Source: Octadecabacter arcticus 238 (GTDB taxonomy: Bacteria; Pseudomonadota; Alphaproteobacteria; Rhodobacterales; Rhodobacteraceae). From it: 64,000 nt of DNA. The notes below the pieces were generated by a model. It saw only the letters and a list, made by a program, of their open reading frames with translations, searched no databases and was not told where the DNA came from. The translations under genes and the position numbers were made by a program. This document shows positions 1-10,199 of this stretch, one piece after another (position 1 is the first letter of the stretch; the number at the start of each line of letters is the position of its first letter). Location of the stretch: assembly GCF_000155735.2 (NCBI RefSeq), contig NC_020908.1, forward strand, positions 4,463,501 to 4,527,500, read 5' to 3'.

Positions 1-276
1 GCATCGCTTCTGGAGGCACGCGGGCTGATCGAGCAGCGCATCTCGGCCACAGACGGGCGTGAGAAAAAGATGTTTGCAACGCCAGAGGGCGAGGATGTGT
101 TGGCCAAGATTCGAGCCACGTCGGTGTTGCGGCAGGAAGAACTGTTCGCCCCTCTTTCAAAGCAGGAGCGCGAGACGTTCTTTGACCTTGCCCGCAAGAT
201 CGCCACCGGCTCCGGCTCCGGCCTGCTACACACCACTACTATGAAGCCCGCTACACATGTTACTCAGGAGATCTGA
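1..276 (+). CDS. MarR-family transcriptional regulator, C-terminal part (runs off window start)
   Basis: The reading frame is open from base 1 to a TGA at 274-276, so the gene starts outside the window. The visible 91 residues begin inside the wing of a winged helix (LEARGLIEQRISATDGREKK) and continue with TPEGEDVL and a long helix, the usual end of MarR proteins. The DNA-recognition helix and effector pocket are not visible, so the ligand cannot be guessed. The cupin gene starts 2 bases after the stop, which suggests co-transcription. Confidence 0.75.
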   Translation, partial: ASLLEARGLIEQRISATDGREKKMFATPEGEDVLAKIRATSVLRQEELFAPLSKQERETFFDLARKIATGSGSGLLHTTTMKPATHVTQEI

Positions 277-277
277 G

Positions 278-610
278 ATGCAATTGCCTGCCACGCCGTT
301 CACCTGCCTTGACTGGGATGCCGTAACACCGCAGGAATATCCCGGCACCACCGGAACATCATACTGGCGCTGCTTTGACTCGGGCGATTTGCGGGTCCGC
401 GTTGTTGATTATGGGCCTGATTTCCTGGCGGATCACTGGTGTGACCGTGGCCATGTCCTGCATGTGATCTCGGGGGAACTGGTGGTTGAACTGGCTGACG
501 GCCGCGAAGTGCCGATGAAATCCGGCAACAGCTTTTGCGTGTCTAATAATGGTGATTCCGCGCACCGCGTGCGCACGACACAGGGCTGTCAGGTGTTTAT
601 CGTGGACTGA
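278..610 (+). CDS. Small cupin-fold protein (DHCW-motif type)
   Basis: This encodes 110 residues of a single cupin barrel. An acidic/aromatic segment, ADHWCDRGHVLHVISGELVV, is followed by the glycine-rich second half (DGREVPMKSGNSFCVSNN). The DHWC segment matches small proteins annotated as DHCW-motif cupins, whose substrate is not known to me. An in-frame ATG at 257 lies inside the regulator gene. I prefer ATG 278 because AGGAG at 266-270 sits just upstream. The gene is immediately downstream of the MarR gene and may be its target. Confidence 0.75.
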   Translation: MQLPATPFTCLDWDAVTPQEYPGTTGTSYWRCFDSGDLRVRVVDYGPDFLADHWCDRGHVLHVISGELVVELADGREVPMKSGNSFCVSNNGDSAHRVRTTQGCQVFIVD

Positions 611-655
611 CACACTGGTGTGTCTGGGAAGCATGCATTATTGTGGGGGGGGTAG

Positions 656-1984
<1,329 letters not shown>

Positions 1985-1989
1985 TGAAG

Positions 1990-2363
1990 AGGTCGGAACG
2001 CGCCCTACCCGAGACGGAATTCAGGCGGTGCGTTCGAAATTGGGCCTGCCAAGTTCGGTCATCTGGTTGAGCACGCGGACGCCAATCTTGGCTTCTGTTT
2101 TCTGATTTTCGAAGGTGCGCGCCTTGAGCTTGTGCCCGATGACAACCTTCCAACGGCCGATCTGCGTCTCGATGCGGCTGCGCTGATTATAGCCGGATGA
2201 CTTCTGCCAAGCCATCCGACCGTGGGCAGCTATGGCGGCAATATGTTGGTCCCGAATGCTCGGGTTTTGAGCCGCGTCGGGGCCCAGGACCGCGTTCTTG
2301 GGTGGTAGGGTCGTGACCTTGATTGACGCGCCGAAGCGTTCGGTAAGAGCCTCAACTGTTGGC
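1990..2363 (-). pseudogene. IS5-family transposase remnant, C-terminal third
   Basis: The minus strand reads PTVEALTERFGASIKV, then RMAWQKSSGYNQRSR, then GVRVLNQMTELGRPNF to a TGA near 2021. This matches the C-terminal end of the IS5 transposases at 19736 and 32908 but is clearly diverged from them, so it is an older copy. The segment GYNQRSR.E..IGRWK contains the last catalytic residues. Both element ends are gone. Bases 2364-2480 hold nothing I can identify. Confidence 0.8.
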
Positions 2364-2480
2364 TTGAAGTGGTCTCGATACCGACGGAGGGAACAAAAAA
2401 AATTCCTTGGGAGTTATTGTTATTGTGAACCCGCAACTGAAAAGCCGATTACCGTTTAGGGGGGCACTGAGCATAAAGTA

Positions 2481-2506
2481 AAAAGGCGCCCCAAGGGGCG
2501 CCTTTT
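2481..2506. terminator. Rho-independent terminator, usable on both strands
   Basis: A perfect 8-bp stem, GGCGCCCC / GGGGCGCC, with an AA loop at 2485-2502 is flanked by A and T runs on both sides. It lies just beyond the stop codon at 2524 of the minus-strand ABC operon and should end that transcript. Confidence 0.85.
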
Positions 2507-2523
2507 CCATCATAACCGTCGTA

Positions 2524-3471
2524 TCAGTTCGACAGCGTGAACGGAGCGGAATAGTCGTCCAAGTTCTCTGGTGTGATTAACAGGCAATCGAACAGCTGCT
2601 TTTCATCCGCGACCATCGCTTCACCATTGGTGATGTAGTAGTCGGCTTGAATCACCGCTTCGCGGGAGAACACGGCGACCGGCTGCAGAACGGTGTAGGC
2701 CATTTCGCCCGCTGCAATTGACGCTACGGCATCAGGCGATCCGTCAAATCCGCCGACGACGACACCGTCGAGTGTTCCGGCCTCTTTCATTGCCGCAATC
2801 GCACCGAGCGCCATTTCGTCGTTGCCGGCGATCACTGCGTCGATTTCGGGGTTCGCCTGAATGATGGACTGCATTTTGGTGTAGCCCTGTGTGCGGTCCC
2901 AATTGGCGACTTCTTGTGCGACCTGCTCAAGGCCTGGATACTGCGACAACACGGTGTTGTAACCGTTGGACCTTGTGGCTGCGTTGTTGTCCGACGGGTT
3001 GCCGAAAAATTCCACGTATTTGGCTTCTTCGCCGACAAGACCCTGCCACGTCACCGCACCAAGAGCCGCGCCTTGTGCGTTGTTGGACACAAGCTGCGCA
3101 ATCGCGATGCCGCTTTCATTGATTTCGGCGTTGACGAGGAACACAGGAATTCCCGCATCGGTTGCGCGACGCACGACCCCTATGGATCCGTCGGCATTTG
3201 CCGGATCAAGGATGATCGCGACCGCGCCGTTAGTGATTGCGGCATCGACGAGATTGGCTTCAACGTTAGTGTCACCTTTGTGGGCGGATACGGTAGCGTC
3301 ATAGCCCAACTCTTCGGCGGTCGCCTTGGCCACTTCGCCTTCAGTGAACCAGTAAGGGTTCGCTGGATCGTTGACGATGATCGAGATCAGGCCATCGGCC
3401 CATGCAGATCCCGCCATCAATGGCAGCGTCGCGGCTGCAGCAAGTAGTGTGCGTTTTGTAAATTTCATCAT
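2524..3471 (-). CDS. eryG: Polyol/sugar ABC transporter substrate-binding protein (ribose type)
   Basis: This 315-residue protein starts with a clear signal peptide (KRTLLAAAATLPLMAGSAWA). It then shows the two lobes of the RbsB/LacI-type periplasmic binding family: ISIIVNDPANPYWFTEGEVA, an AIILDPANADGS hinge strand, and VIAGNDEMALGAIAAMKEAG. It would capture the polyol in the periplasm and hand it to the permease. Tandem ATG codons at 3471 and 3468 follow GGGAG. The gene is third of the importer genes and lies next to the terminator. Erythritol as ligand is inferred from the neighbouring eryABCD genes. Confidence 0.85.
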   Translation of the reverse strand: MMKFTKRTLLAAAATLPLMAGSAWADGLISIIVNDPANPYWFTEGEVAKATAEELGYDATVSAHKGDTNVEANLVDAAITNGAVAIILDPANADGSIGVVRRATDAGIPVFLVNAEINESGIAIAQLVSNNAQGAALGAVTWQGLVGEEAKYVEFFGNPSDNNAATRSNGYNTVLSQYPGLEQVAQEVANWDRTQGYTKMQSIIQANPEIDAVIAGNDEMALGAIAAMKEAGTLDGVVVGGFDGSPDAVASIAAGEMAYTVLQPVAVFSREAVIQADYYITNGEAMVADEKQLFDCLLITPENLDDYSAPFTLSN

Positions 3472-3574
3472 AGTGGTCTTCTCCCTGGTTTGGTTTTTTG
3501 CCGGCTATCCGGCTGCTTTCGCGGTAGGTTTCTGGTTTGAAACCGCGCGAATTCGGTTGGGGGACCGCGCCGTT

Positions 3575-4618
3575 CTAGCGCGCCTTGCCCCCATACTGAA
3601 TGGAATTGAGCATCACGGCGAGGACGATGACGGCACCGGTAAATACAGTCTGCCAATACGACGATACACCGATAATAACGAGGCCCGCGCCTAGAAAGAC
3701 GATCACGAAGGCGCCCAGTAACGTGCCGCCCACGGTGCCGCGCCCACCCATCAAGGACGCACCACCCACAACGACGGCCGCGATGGCCGTCAGCTCGTAA
3801 GTCAATCCGGCGGTTGGGCCCGCGGACGTCAATTGCGAACTTAGCACGATACCCGCGATTGCGGCGCAAATACCTGACAAGACATAAACCGCGATCTGGA
3901 CCTTTCTGATCGGCACGCCGGACAATTCGGCTGCGCGTGCATTGCCGCCTGTGGAATAAAGCCACCGCCCAAACGCTGACCTTGTCAGCAAAAGATAGAC
4001 GCCCACGGCCACCACCGTCAGCACGAAAATGCTGATTGGCACACCCCAGATGCGGTAGAACCCGAGCCATTCAAATCCGGTGTTCCCGAACGAAGGATCA
4101 CCCGATAGATTGTTGAAGGTCAGACCGTTCGTCATCAAGAGCGCGACGCCGCGCGCCACATACAAAGTACCCAACGTCGCGACGAACGCAGGCACGTTGA
4201 AGAAAGCAACAAGGACTCCGTTCACTACACCGACGAATGCACCCATGCACAGCGTCAGCATAACGACCGCCCAGACGGGGAAATAAATGATGACCCCCGA
4301 GGTTTCGAGTTCGACACCCTGCATCAGGTAGCCCGCGAAAACACCGCACAGCGCCAGCGTCGAGCCGACGGACAAATCGATGCCGCCCGACAGGATGACC
4401 AGCAACATGCCGATGGCCAGCAGCCCAAAAATCGCCACCTGAGATGACATGATCAGAAAGTTCGAAACGGAAAAATAGTTCTCCGACAGGAACGAGAAGA
4501 TCACGATGATGGTGATCAGCGCAAAGAATGCACGCCCTTCCAGCAGCAGAGGAACGAGGCTGAACCCCCGCAACTTGCTAGGTTTGGAGGCGGTCCGCAC
4601 CGTTCCCGCTTCAGACAT
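3575..4618 (-). CDS. eryF: Polyol/sugar ABC transporter permease (RbsC type)
   Basis: This is a 347-residue, very hydrophobic permease of the branched-chain/ribose class. The conserved segment GIDLSVGSTLALCGVFAG and a C-terminal GGASLMGGRGTVGGTLLGA loop, the coupling region to the ATPase, are visible. I chose ATG 4618 because GGGAG lies 8 bases upstream. A second ATG at 4645 overlaps the stop of the ATPase gene and would add nine polar residues. The gene sits between the ATPase and binding-protein genes of one operon. Confidence 0.85.
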   Translation of the reverse strand: MSEAGTVRTASKPSKLRGFSLVPLLLEGRAFFALITIIVIFSFLSENYFSVSNFLIMSSQVAIFGLLAIGMLLVILSGGIDLSVGSTLALCGVFAGYLMQGVELETSGVIIYFPVWAVVMLTLCMGAFVGVVNGVLVAFFNVPAFVATLGTLYVARGVALLMTNGLTFNNLSGDPSFGNTGFEWLGFYRIWGVPISIFVLTVVAVGVYLLLTRSAFGRWLYSTGGNARAAELSGVPIRKVQIAVYVLSGICAAIAGIVLSSQLTSAGPTAGLTYELTAIAAVVVGGASLMGGRGTVGGTLLGAFVIVFLGAGLVIIGVSSYWQTVFTGAVIVLAVMLNSIQYGGKAR

Positions 4619-4641
4619 TGTGTGTTCTCCCTTGCTGTCGG

Positions 4642-6192
4642 TCATACGATCATGCTTTCGCCCGAGGCTGCCATGATCGCCTCTTTTGAAATATCTTTGG
4701 TGAATTCCGCCGCAATCCGACCACGCCGCATCACGATGACACGATGCGCGATGGCTAAACATTCGGTGACTTCGGATGTGGTGTAGACGACAGCCATGCC
4801 AGCCTTGGCACGTTCGGCTAAAATTCGGAACACTTCAGCCTTGGCGCCGATGTCGATGCCGCGGCTGGGTTCATCGAGCAGTATGACCGATGGCTTCGTG
4901 GCCAACATCTTGCCGATAACGACCTTTTGCTGATTGCCACCCGATAGTGATCCGATGGGTGCATTCGGTCCATCCGTCTTAACGGTCACTTCGGCGATGG
5001 AGCGATCGATGATCTGGTTTTCCGTCTTTGGCCGGATCATCATGTTCTTGGTGAAATTTCCGATGGAGGCAAGGGACAGGTTGCGCCCGACGCTCATGGT
5101 TTGAACCAGCCCGTCACGTTGCCGGTCCTCTGGCACCAGAACCAATCCCGCAGCGATTCGCCGTGCGATCGTGAGGTGGGAGATATCTTCACCATGAAGC
5201 AAAATTCGTCCGCCACTTGGCGCAAGCCGTCCCGCTACAGATTCCATCATTTCCGTGCGGCCCGCGCCCATCAACCCGTAGATGCAAACAACCTCACCGG
5301 TGGATACCGACAAATCCATGGCATCAACGGCCAATCCCGCCCCAGAAGCGGCAGGGACGCTCAGCCCTTCAAGCTGAAGCGCGGGGGCGCCCAATGCGCT
5401 GTCGGGCGGGCTGCCGAGGTCGAAATTATCGCCGACCATATTGTGCACAATCCATTCAAGGTCGACTTCAGAGCGCGGGGCCGCAGCCGTCATGACGCCG
5501 TCGCGCAGCACAACGGCGTGATCGGTGATCGTCAGCGCTTCTTCCAAATGGTGTGAGATGTAAACGATGCTGACACCACGCGCTTTAAGGTCGTGAATGA
5601 CCTTGAACAACACATCCACCTCGGACGCGGACAGCGCCGATGTTGGTTCATCCATAATCAGGATACGTGAGTTGACGGAAAGTGCGCGGGCGATCTCGAC
5701 AATCTGCTGCTGGCCAAGGCGCAAATTCTCGACCGGGGTCAGCGGATCAATGTCTTCTTCCAGTTCCAGCATCAGGGCGCGGGCCTGACGTTCCTGTTCG
5801 GCGTACTTTACTCCGAAAGGCCCAGTGATCTCGCGCCCCATAAAGATATTGTCGCGCACGGTCATGTTGGGAGCAAGCGACAGTTCCTGATGGATAATCG
5901 AGATGCCCAGATCTCGCGCTACGACGGTCGACGTGATTTCGACCGGCTTTCCGTCGAGGATCAGCTCCCCCGAGGTAGGTAACAGAACACCCGACAAAAC
6001 TTTCATCAATGTTGATTTGCCAGCGCCGTTCTCGCCGAATAACGTCGTGACCTGTCCGCGATGTACGTCAAAATTGACACCCTTCAGCGCCTGCACGGCC
6101 CCGAAGCGTTTCGAAACATTGAGCGCGGCAAGGACCACGTCACCGGTGTCGGCCGTGGCGCAATCAGTTTGCGGAGCGGAGTGGGCGATCAT
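4642..6192 (-). CDS. eryE: Sugar ABC transporter ATP-binding protein, two fused ATPase domains (RbsA type)
   Basis: The protein has about 516 residues and two ABC domains. Domain 1 has Walker A GENGAGKST, Q-loop IIHQELSL, a signature that reads LRLGQQQ instead of LSGGQ, and Walker B ILIMDEPTSALS. Domain 2 has a degenerate Walker A (GLMGAGRTE), the signature SLSGGNQQK and VILLDEPSRGIDIG. This asymmetric pair is normal for RbsA-like proteins. ATG 6192 overlaps the TGA of the upstream gene (TGATG), which indicates coupling. It energises import with EryF and EryG. Confidence 0.88.
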   Translation of the reverse strand: MIAHSAPQTDCATADTGDVVLAALNVSKRFGAVQALKGVNFDVHRGQVTTLFGENGAGKSTLMKVLSGVLLPTSGELILDGKPVEITSTVVARDLGISIIHQELSLAPNMTVRDNIFMGREITGPFGVKYAEQERQARALMLELEEDIDPLTPVENLRLGQQQIVEIARALSVNSRILIMDEPTSALSASEVDVLFKVIHDLKARGVSIVYISHHLEEALTITDHAVVLRDGVMTAAAPRSEVDLEWIVHNMVGDNFDLGSPPDSALGAPALQLEGLSVPAASGAGLAVDAMDLSVSTGEVVCIYGLMGAGRTEMMESVAGRLAPSGGRILLHGEDISHLTIARRIAAGLVLVPEDRQRDGLVQTMSVGRNLSLASIGNFTKNMMIRPKTENQIIDRSIAEVTVKTDGPNAPIGSLSGGNQQKVVIGKMLATKPSVILLDEPSRGIDIGAKAEVFRILAERAKAGMAVVYTTSEVTECLAIAHRVIVMRRGRIAAEFTKDISKEAIMAASGESMIV

Positions 6193-6845
6193 CAATCCAC
6201 CTCGATTGAAACCGGCGTCACGAGCCAGTTCTTGGCGTTGATCATCGTGAACACACCCGTCACGGAAATGGTTTCCCCACTCAACGTCTCGCGGTCGATG
6301 TCCGACAGGGTTTCAGCGGCCATCGCGCGGTTGATGCCCGCGCCGGCGTCTTGATACTCGATCTGGTTGGTGAACGCCCCGAAATCGATGTCGCCGGGAA
6401 TATCGCGCAATTCTGTGCCATTGATCGCTGGGCCCGTCTGGACCCGCACAGTCATGCCATCGGGCAATCCGGCGATATCGACGCCAAAGATGCCGGACCG
6501 CCCTTCGCCTGCCACCCCTGTAAAGGCCACGGGCAGGACTGGAAATGCCCCCGCCACTGTGCCGTAGGTCTCGATGGCGGCCTGTTTGTCGGCGTCCAGC
6601 TCGGTCGCCAGAGTCACGGCATCCGGTGCGCGGTCAATGACCAACGCCTGGATGCGCGGAAATTCGGTTTCTCCAAATGCATCGGGGTCGAACGCCTGCT
6701 GGCGCAGATCACCAGAAGAGCCGATCCGAACGACGGTGGTATCGAAGGCAATTACCACGGTCACGGCCAGCACACCGGCAGCAAGGATCAAAAGGCGTCT
6801 TTTCCCAGTGAACCAGCTATTGGATTTTGTGGCTGTTCTGGCCAT
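6192..6845 (-). CDS. DUF2291-family membrane-anchored protein, first gene of the importer operon
   Basis: This protein of about 217 residues has one N-terminal membrane segment (RRLLILAAGVLAVTVVIAF) after a basic stretch, followed by a soluble periplasmic domain. Its pattern and its position ahead of a ribose-type ABC transporter fit DUF2291, a family of unknown biochemical role that recurs in such operons. ATG 6845 is preceded by GGAGGGG. Upstream in-frame codons back to 6989 have no ribosome site and are low-complexity promoter DNA. It overlaps eryE by one base. Confidence 0.7.
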   Translation of the reverse strand: MARTATKSNSWFTGKRRLLILAAGVLAVTVVIAFDTTVVRIGSSGDLRQQAFDPDAFGETEFPRIQALVIDRAPDAVTLATELDADKQAAIETYGTVAGAFPVLPVAFTGVAGEGRSGIFGVDIAGLPDGMTVRVQTGPAINGTELRDIPGDIDFGAFTNQIEYQDAGAGINRAMAAETLSDIDRETLSGETISVTGVFTMINAKNWLVTPVSIEVD

Positions 6846-7059
6846 TGCGTCGTCCCCTCCCTTTAAATTTCGAACCCTGCGCTTGCGCTGCTTTGGTGCG
6901 ACACCCCTGCCGATGGCAGGGGTTGTCTCATCTCGAAAACCGTAAGTGAAAAAAATTTCGTTGTCTGCAAAAAAATTCACACTCTGCAAATTTTTGTGCT
7001 AGATATCTGATGAAATGCGTATCCCACATAACGATAGGCCCTTGTAAGAAAGACAGCGA
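6846..7059. promoter_or_regulatory. Divergent promoter region between the importer operon and eryABCD
   Basis: This region separates the minus-strand importer operon from the plus-strand kinase operon. It is AT-rich between about 6945 and 7015. The word TCTGCAAA occurs at 6964-6971 and 6983-6990, 19 bases apart and followed by an A/T run each time. That is a plausible binding site for the SorC-type regulator EryD encoded downstream. The operator is inferred from position and repetition only. Confidence 0.4.
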
Positions 7060-7122
7060 ATGGCATCGAAAAGACCCTCACAGCCGACGAAGCCCCAATC
7101 TGACCCGTATTTTCAGGTATGA
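7060..7122 (+). other. Possible 20-codon leader ORF overlapping the eryA start
   Basis: An ATG at 7060 opens 20 codons (MASKRPSQPTKPQSDPYFQV) that stop at TGA 7120-7122, overlapping the eryA ATG at 7119 in an ATGA junction. The eryA start itself has no good ribosome-binding site, so re-initiation from this leader is conceivable. The leader has only a weak AAGAAAG upstream. No similarity to a known protein is seen, so it may be chance. Confidence 0.25.
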
Positions 7123-8675
7123 CCGAATCGTCTGATCTCATCATCGGCATCGACGCGGGAACGTCAGTCATCAAGGCCGTCGCGTTTGATCTGAAAGGTC
7201 GTCAAGTCGGCGTGGCCTCGGTGCTAAACAGCTATCAATCGGGAAAAGACGGCGCGGCCACGCAAGACCTAGCGCAGACCTGGAGCGATTGCATCACTGC
7301 CTTGCGCGGGTTGGTTGATAAGATCGAAGGCGTTGCGAGCCGCGTCGTGGCGATCGGCGTGACCGGACAGGGCGACGGCACTTGGCTGGTCGGGGCGGAC
7401 AATGCCCCGGTCTGCGATGCGTGGCTTTGGCTGGATGCCCGCGCGGCCCCCACCGTTACCCGATTGGCCGATGACGCAAGCGAGCGCGCTCGGTTTGAGG
7501 CGACAGGCACCGGGCTGAACACTTGCCAGCAGGGCAGCCAGCTTGCCCACATGTTACACCACCACCCCGATATGCTGAACCGCGCTGAGGTTGCGTTACA
7601 TTGCAAGGATTGGCTATTCCTGAACCTAACCGGTGTCCGGGCGACAGACCCCTCAGAGGCCAGCTTCACCTTCGGCGACTTTCGCGACCGCCTCTATAGC
7701 GATACGGTCATCGAGGCCCTAGGGCTGTCAAAACAGCGCCGCCTGCTGCCCGAAATTCTGGACGGCACGCAACAAACGCATCCGTTGGGTGCTGACGCAG
7801 CAGCGGCGACGGGGTTGCGCACGGGAACGCCAGTATCTCTGGGATATGTCGATATGGTCATGACGGCGCTGGGTGCGGGCGTCTACACTGGTGATGCGGG
7901 TTCGGCCTGTTCAACGATCGGGTCCACGGGCGTGCATATGAGGGCCGTGACGTCGGATAATGTTCAACTGAACGATCAGGGAACGGGCTATATCATCTGC
8001 CTGCCGGTGCCGGACATGGTAGCGCAGGTTCAGACCAATATGGCCGCCACCTTGAACATCGACTGGGCGCTGGCCTTGGCCGGTGATCTTTTGCGCGACC
8101 TTGGCCTGCCGCAGGATGACAATCTCGTCGACTACCTCGACACGTGGATCGCCCGGGGCGCCCCAGCGGCGCTGATGTATCACCCTTATATTTCCGAGGC
8201 GGGTGAACGCGGCCCATTTGTGAACGCCGACGCGCGCGCAAGCCTGATCGGCTTGAACTCGACGCACCGCTTTCCCGACATGATCCGCGCCATCGTTGAC
8301 GGCCTCGCCATGGCGACCCGCGATTGTTATGCCGCGATGGGCTCGATGCCGGCCGAACTGCGTGTGACGGGTGGGGCGGCGCGGTCCACCGAATTGCGCA
8401 AGATTCTCGCCAGTGCGCTGAACACTCCCGTGCGCGTGTCCTCCCGCGACGAAGCCGGTGCCGCGGGCTGCGCCATGATGGCCGCCGTCGCGATCGGCGC
8501 CTACGCCGACATGGACGCCTGTATCGCGGACTGGACGACGCCCCTTTTGGGCACGCCCGAACCCGCCGATCCAACCCTCGTTGCGGTATACGACCAGCAT
8601 TTCGAAACCTACCGCGCCACGCGCCAGACTTTGCTCCCCATCTGGGACAGCCTGGCCGCACAGCGCCTCGTTTAA
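7119..8675 (+). CDS. eryA: FGGY-family polyol kinase, erythritol kinase-like
   Basis: This 518-residue kinase has the FGGY/ASKHA fold. The N-terminal phosphate loop is LIIGIDAGTSVIKAVAFDL, the middle has VTGQGDGTWLV, and the C-terminal adenosine motif is RVTGGAARSTELRKI followed by DEAGAAGCAMMAA. By position ahead of eryB, eryC and eryD it should phosphorylate erythritol, or a similar tetritol, to erythritol-4-phosphate. It is the first enzyme gene of a plus-strand operon, and the next gene begins 11 bases after its stop. Substrate stereochemistry cannot be read from the sequence. Confidence 0.82.
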   Translation: MTESSDLIIGIDAGTSVIKAVAFDLKGRQVGVASVLNSYQSGKDGAATQDLAQTWSDCITALRGLVDKIEGVASRVVAIGVTGQGDGTWLVGADNAPVCDAWLWLDARAAPTVTRLADDASERARFEATGTGLNTCQQGSQLAHMLHHHPDMLNRAEVALHCKDWLFLNLTGVRATDPSEASFTFGDFRDRLYSDTVIEALGLSKQRRLLPEILDGTQQTHPLGADAAAATGLRTGTPVSLGYVDMVMTALGAGVYTGDAGSACSTIGSTGVHMRAVTSDNVQLNDQGTGYIICLPVPDMVAQVQTNMAATLNIDWALALAGDLLRDLGLPQDDNLVDYLDTWIARGAPAALMYHPYISEAGERGPFVNADARASLIGLNSTHRFPDMIRAIVDGLAMATRDCYAAMGSMPAELRVTGGAARSTELRKILASALNTPVRVSSRDEAGAAGCAMMAAVAIGAYADMDACIADWTTPLLGTPEPADPTLVAVYDQHFETYRATRQTLLPIWDSLAAQRLV

Positions 8676-8686
8676 GGAGCAATTTT

Positions 8687-10198
8687 ATGACGAATATTCC
8701 AACGGTGGACCTTTTTGTCATTGGCGGAGGCATCAACGGCGCCGGCTTTGCGCGCGACGCAGCCGGTCGCGGCCTCAGTGTGGTGCTATGCGAGAAGGAC
8801 GATCTGGCCGAAGGCACATCGTCGCGGTCCGGCAAGCTGGTCCATGGTGGTCTTCGCTATCTGGAGTATTACGAATTCCGGTTGGTGCGCGAGGCGCTGA
8901 TCGAACGTGAAATCCTGATGAACAACGCGCCCCACATCATCTGGCCCATGCGCTTCGTTCTGCCGCACAGCCCTCAGGACCGCCCCGCGTGGCTCGTCCG
9001 GCTGGGGCTGTTCTTGTATGACAATCTGGGCGGGCGCAAAAAACTGCCCGGCACCCGCACTCTGAACCTTCACCGCGACCCCGAGGGGGCCTCGATCAAG
9101 GATGCCTTTAAAAAGGGCTTCGAGTACTCCGATTGCTGGGTCGATGATGCCCGCCTCGTGATCCTGAATGCGGTGGACGCAGGCGAACGCGGCGCGACTG
9201 TGTTGACCCGCAGTGCCTGCACGTCGGCTCGCCGCGAAGGCGATGTCTGGTGTGTAACCACCACCAATTCGGTCACCGGACAAATCCTCGAGTTCAAGGC
9301 CAAGGTCCTCGTCAACGCGGCGGGTCCATGGGTCACAGATGTAGTGACACGCGTGGCGGGATCCAATTCCGCGCGCAACGTGCGACTGGTCAAGGGCAGT
9401 CACATCATTGTGCCTAAATTCTGGAAGGGGGAGCATGCCTATCTGGTGCAAAACCACGACAAGCGCGTGATTTTCATCAACCCATACGAGGGTGACAAGG
9501 CTCTCATCGGCACAACGGACAAACCCTACGAAGGACATGCCGAAGACGTCGCCGCAGGCGAGGATGAAATCCTGTATCTGATCGACGCTGTGAACCGCTA
9601 TTTTAAGGAACAGCTGACCCGAGACGATGTGTTGTCCACCTTCTCCGGTGTCAGGCCGTTGTTTGATGACGGCAAGGGCAACCCGTCCGCCGTGACCCGC
9701 GATTACGTTTTCGACCTCGAAGAGGCCGGTGGTGCGCCGATGCTGAATATCTTCGGCGGTAAAATCACCACGTTTCGCGAACTAGCCGAACGCGGGATGC
9801 ACAAGATCGCGAAATTCTTTCCCGATTTAGGCCCGGATTGGACCGATGCGGCCCCCCTGCCCGGCGGTGACATGAAAGACGCAGATTACGACACGTTCTG
9901 CGGCACGCTTAAAATAGATTTTCCATGGATGTCGCGCGGTCTGCGGCGTCACTACGGGCGGCTCTACGGCACTAGGGTTGCGTCCGTGGTCGGGGATGCA
10001 AAATCCGTCGACGGGTTGGGACGCCACTTTGGCGGCACCCTTTACGAGGCCGAGGTGAACTATCTGCTGGCCCACGAATGGGCTCAGACTGCCGAGGATA
10101 TTCTGTGGCGGCGCACCAAACATCGGTTGCACCTGAGCGATGCCGAACAATCTGCGTTCACCGAATGGTTCGATCACACAAGATCGCAGGCAGCCTGA
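8687..10198 (+). CDS. eryB: GlpD-type FAD-dependent polyol-phosphate dehydrogenase (erythritol-4-phosphate dehydrogenase-like)
   Basis: The protein has 503 residues. The FAD-binding motif VIGGGINGAGFARDAAGRG sits near the N-terminus, followed by the GlpD signature SGKLVHGGLRYLEYYEFRLV and VNAAGPWVTDV. The C-terminal GlpD helical domain (NYLLAHEWAQTAEDILWRRT) is present. It should oxidise the EryA product to a tetrulose phosphate at the membrane, passing electrons to quinone. ATG 8687 follows AAGGAG. It is distinct from the second GlpD-like gene at 17970. Confidence 0.85.
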   Translation: MTNIPTVDLFVIGGGINGAGFARDAAGRGLSVVLCEKDDLAEGTSSRSGKLVHGGLRYLEYYEFRLVREALIEREILMNNAPHIIWPMRFVLPHSPQDRPAWLVRLGLFLYDNLGGRKKLPGTRTLNLHRDPEGASIKDAFKKGFEYSDCWVDDARLVILNAVDAGERGATVLTRSACTSARREGDVWCVTTTNSVTGQILEFKAKVLVNAAGPWVTDVVTRVAGSNSARNVRLVKGSHIIVPKFWKGEHAYLVQNHDKRVIFINPYEGDKALIGTTDKPYEGHAEDVAAGEDEILYLIDAVNRYFKEQLTRDDVLSTFSGVRPLFDDGKGNPSAVTRDYVFDLEEAGGAPMLNIFGGKITTFRELAERGMHKIAKFFPDLGPDWTDAAPLPGGDMKDADYDTFCGTLKIDFPWMSRGLRRHYGRLYGTRVASVVGDAKSVDGLGRHFGGTLYEAEVNYLLAHEWAQTAEDILWRRTKHRLHLSDAEQSAFTEWFDHTRSQAA

Positions 10199-10199
10199 C

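Noticed and set aside
7911..8600. Long open frame on the minus strand opposite eryA
   Set aside because: It is the antisense shadow of a GC-rich coding sequence, with repetitive Arg/Gly/His composition and no ribosome site or family. The same applies to other long antisense frames, for example 12406-13260, 4080-4349 and 5101-5556.
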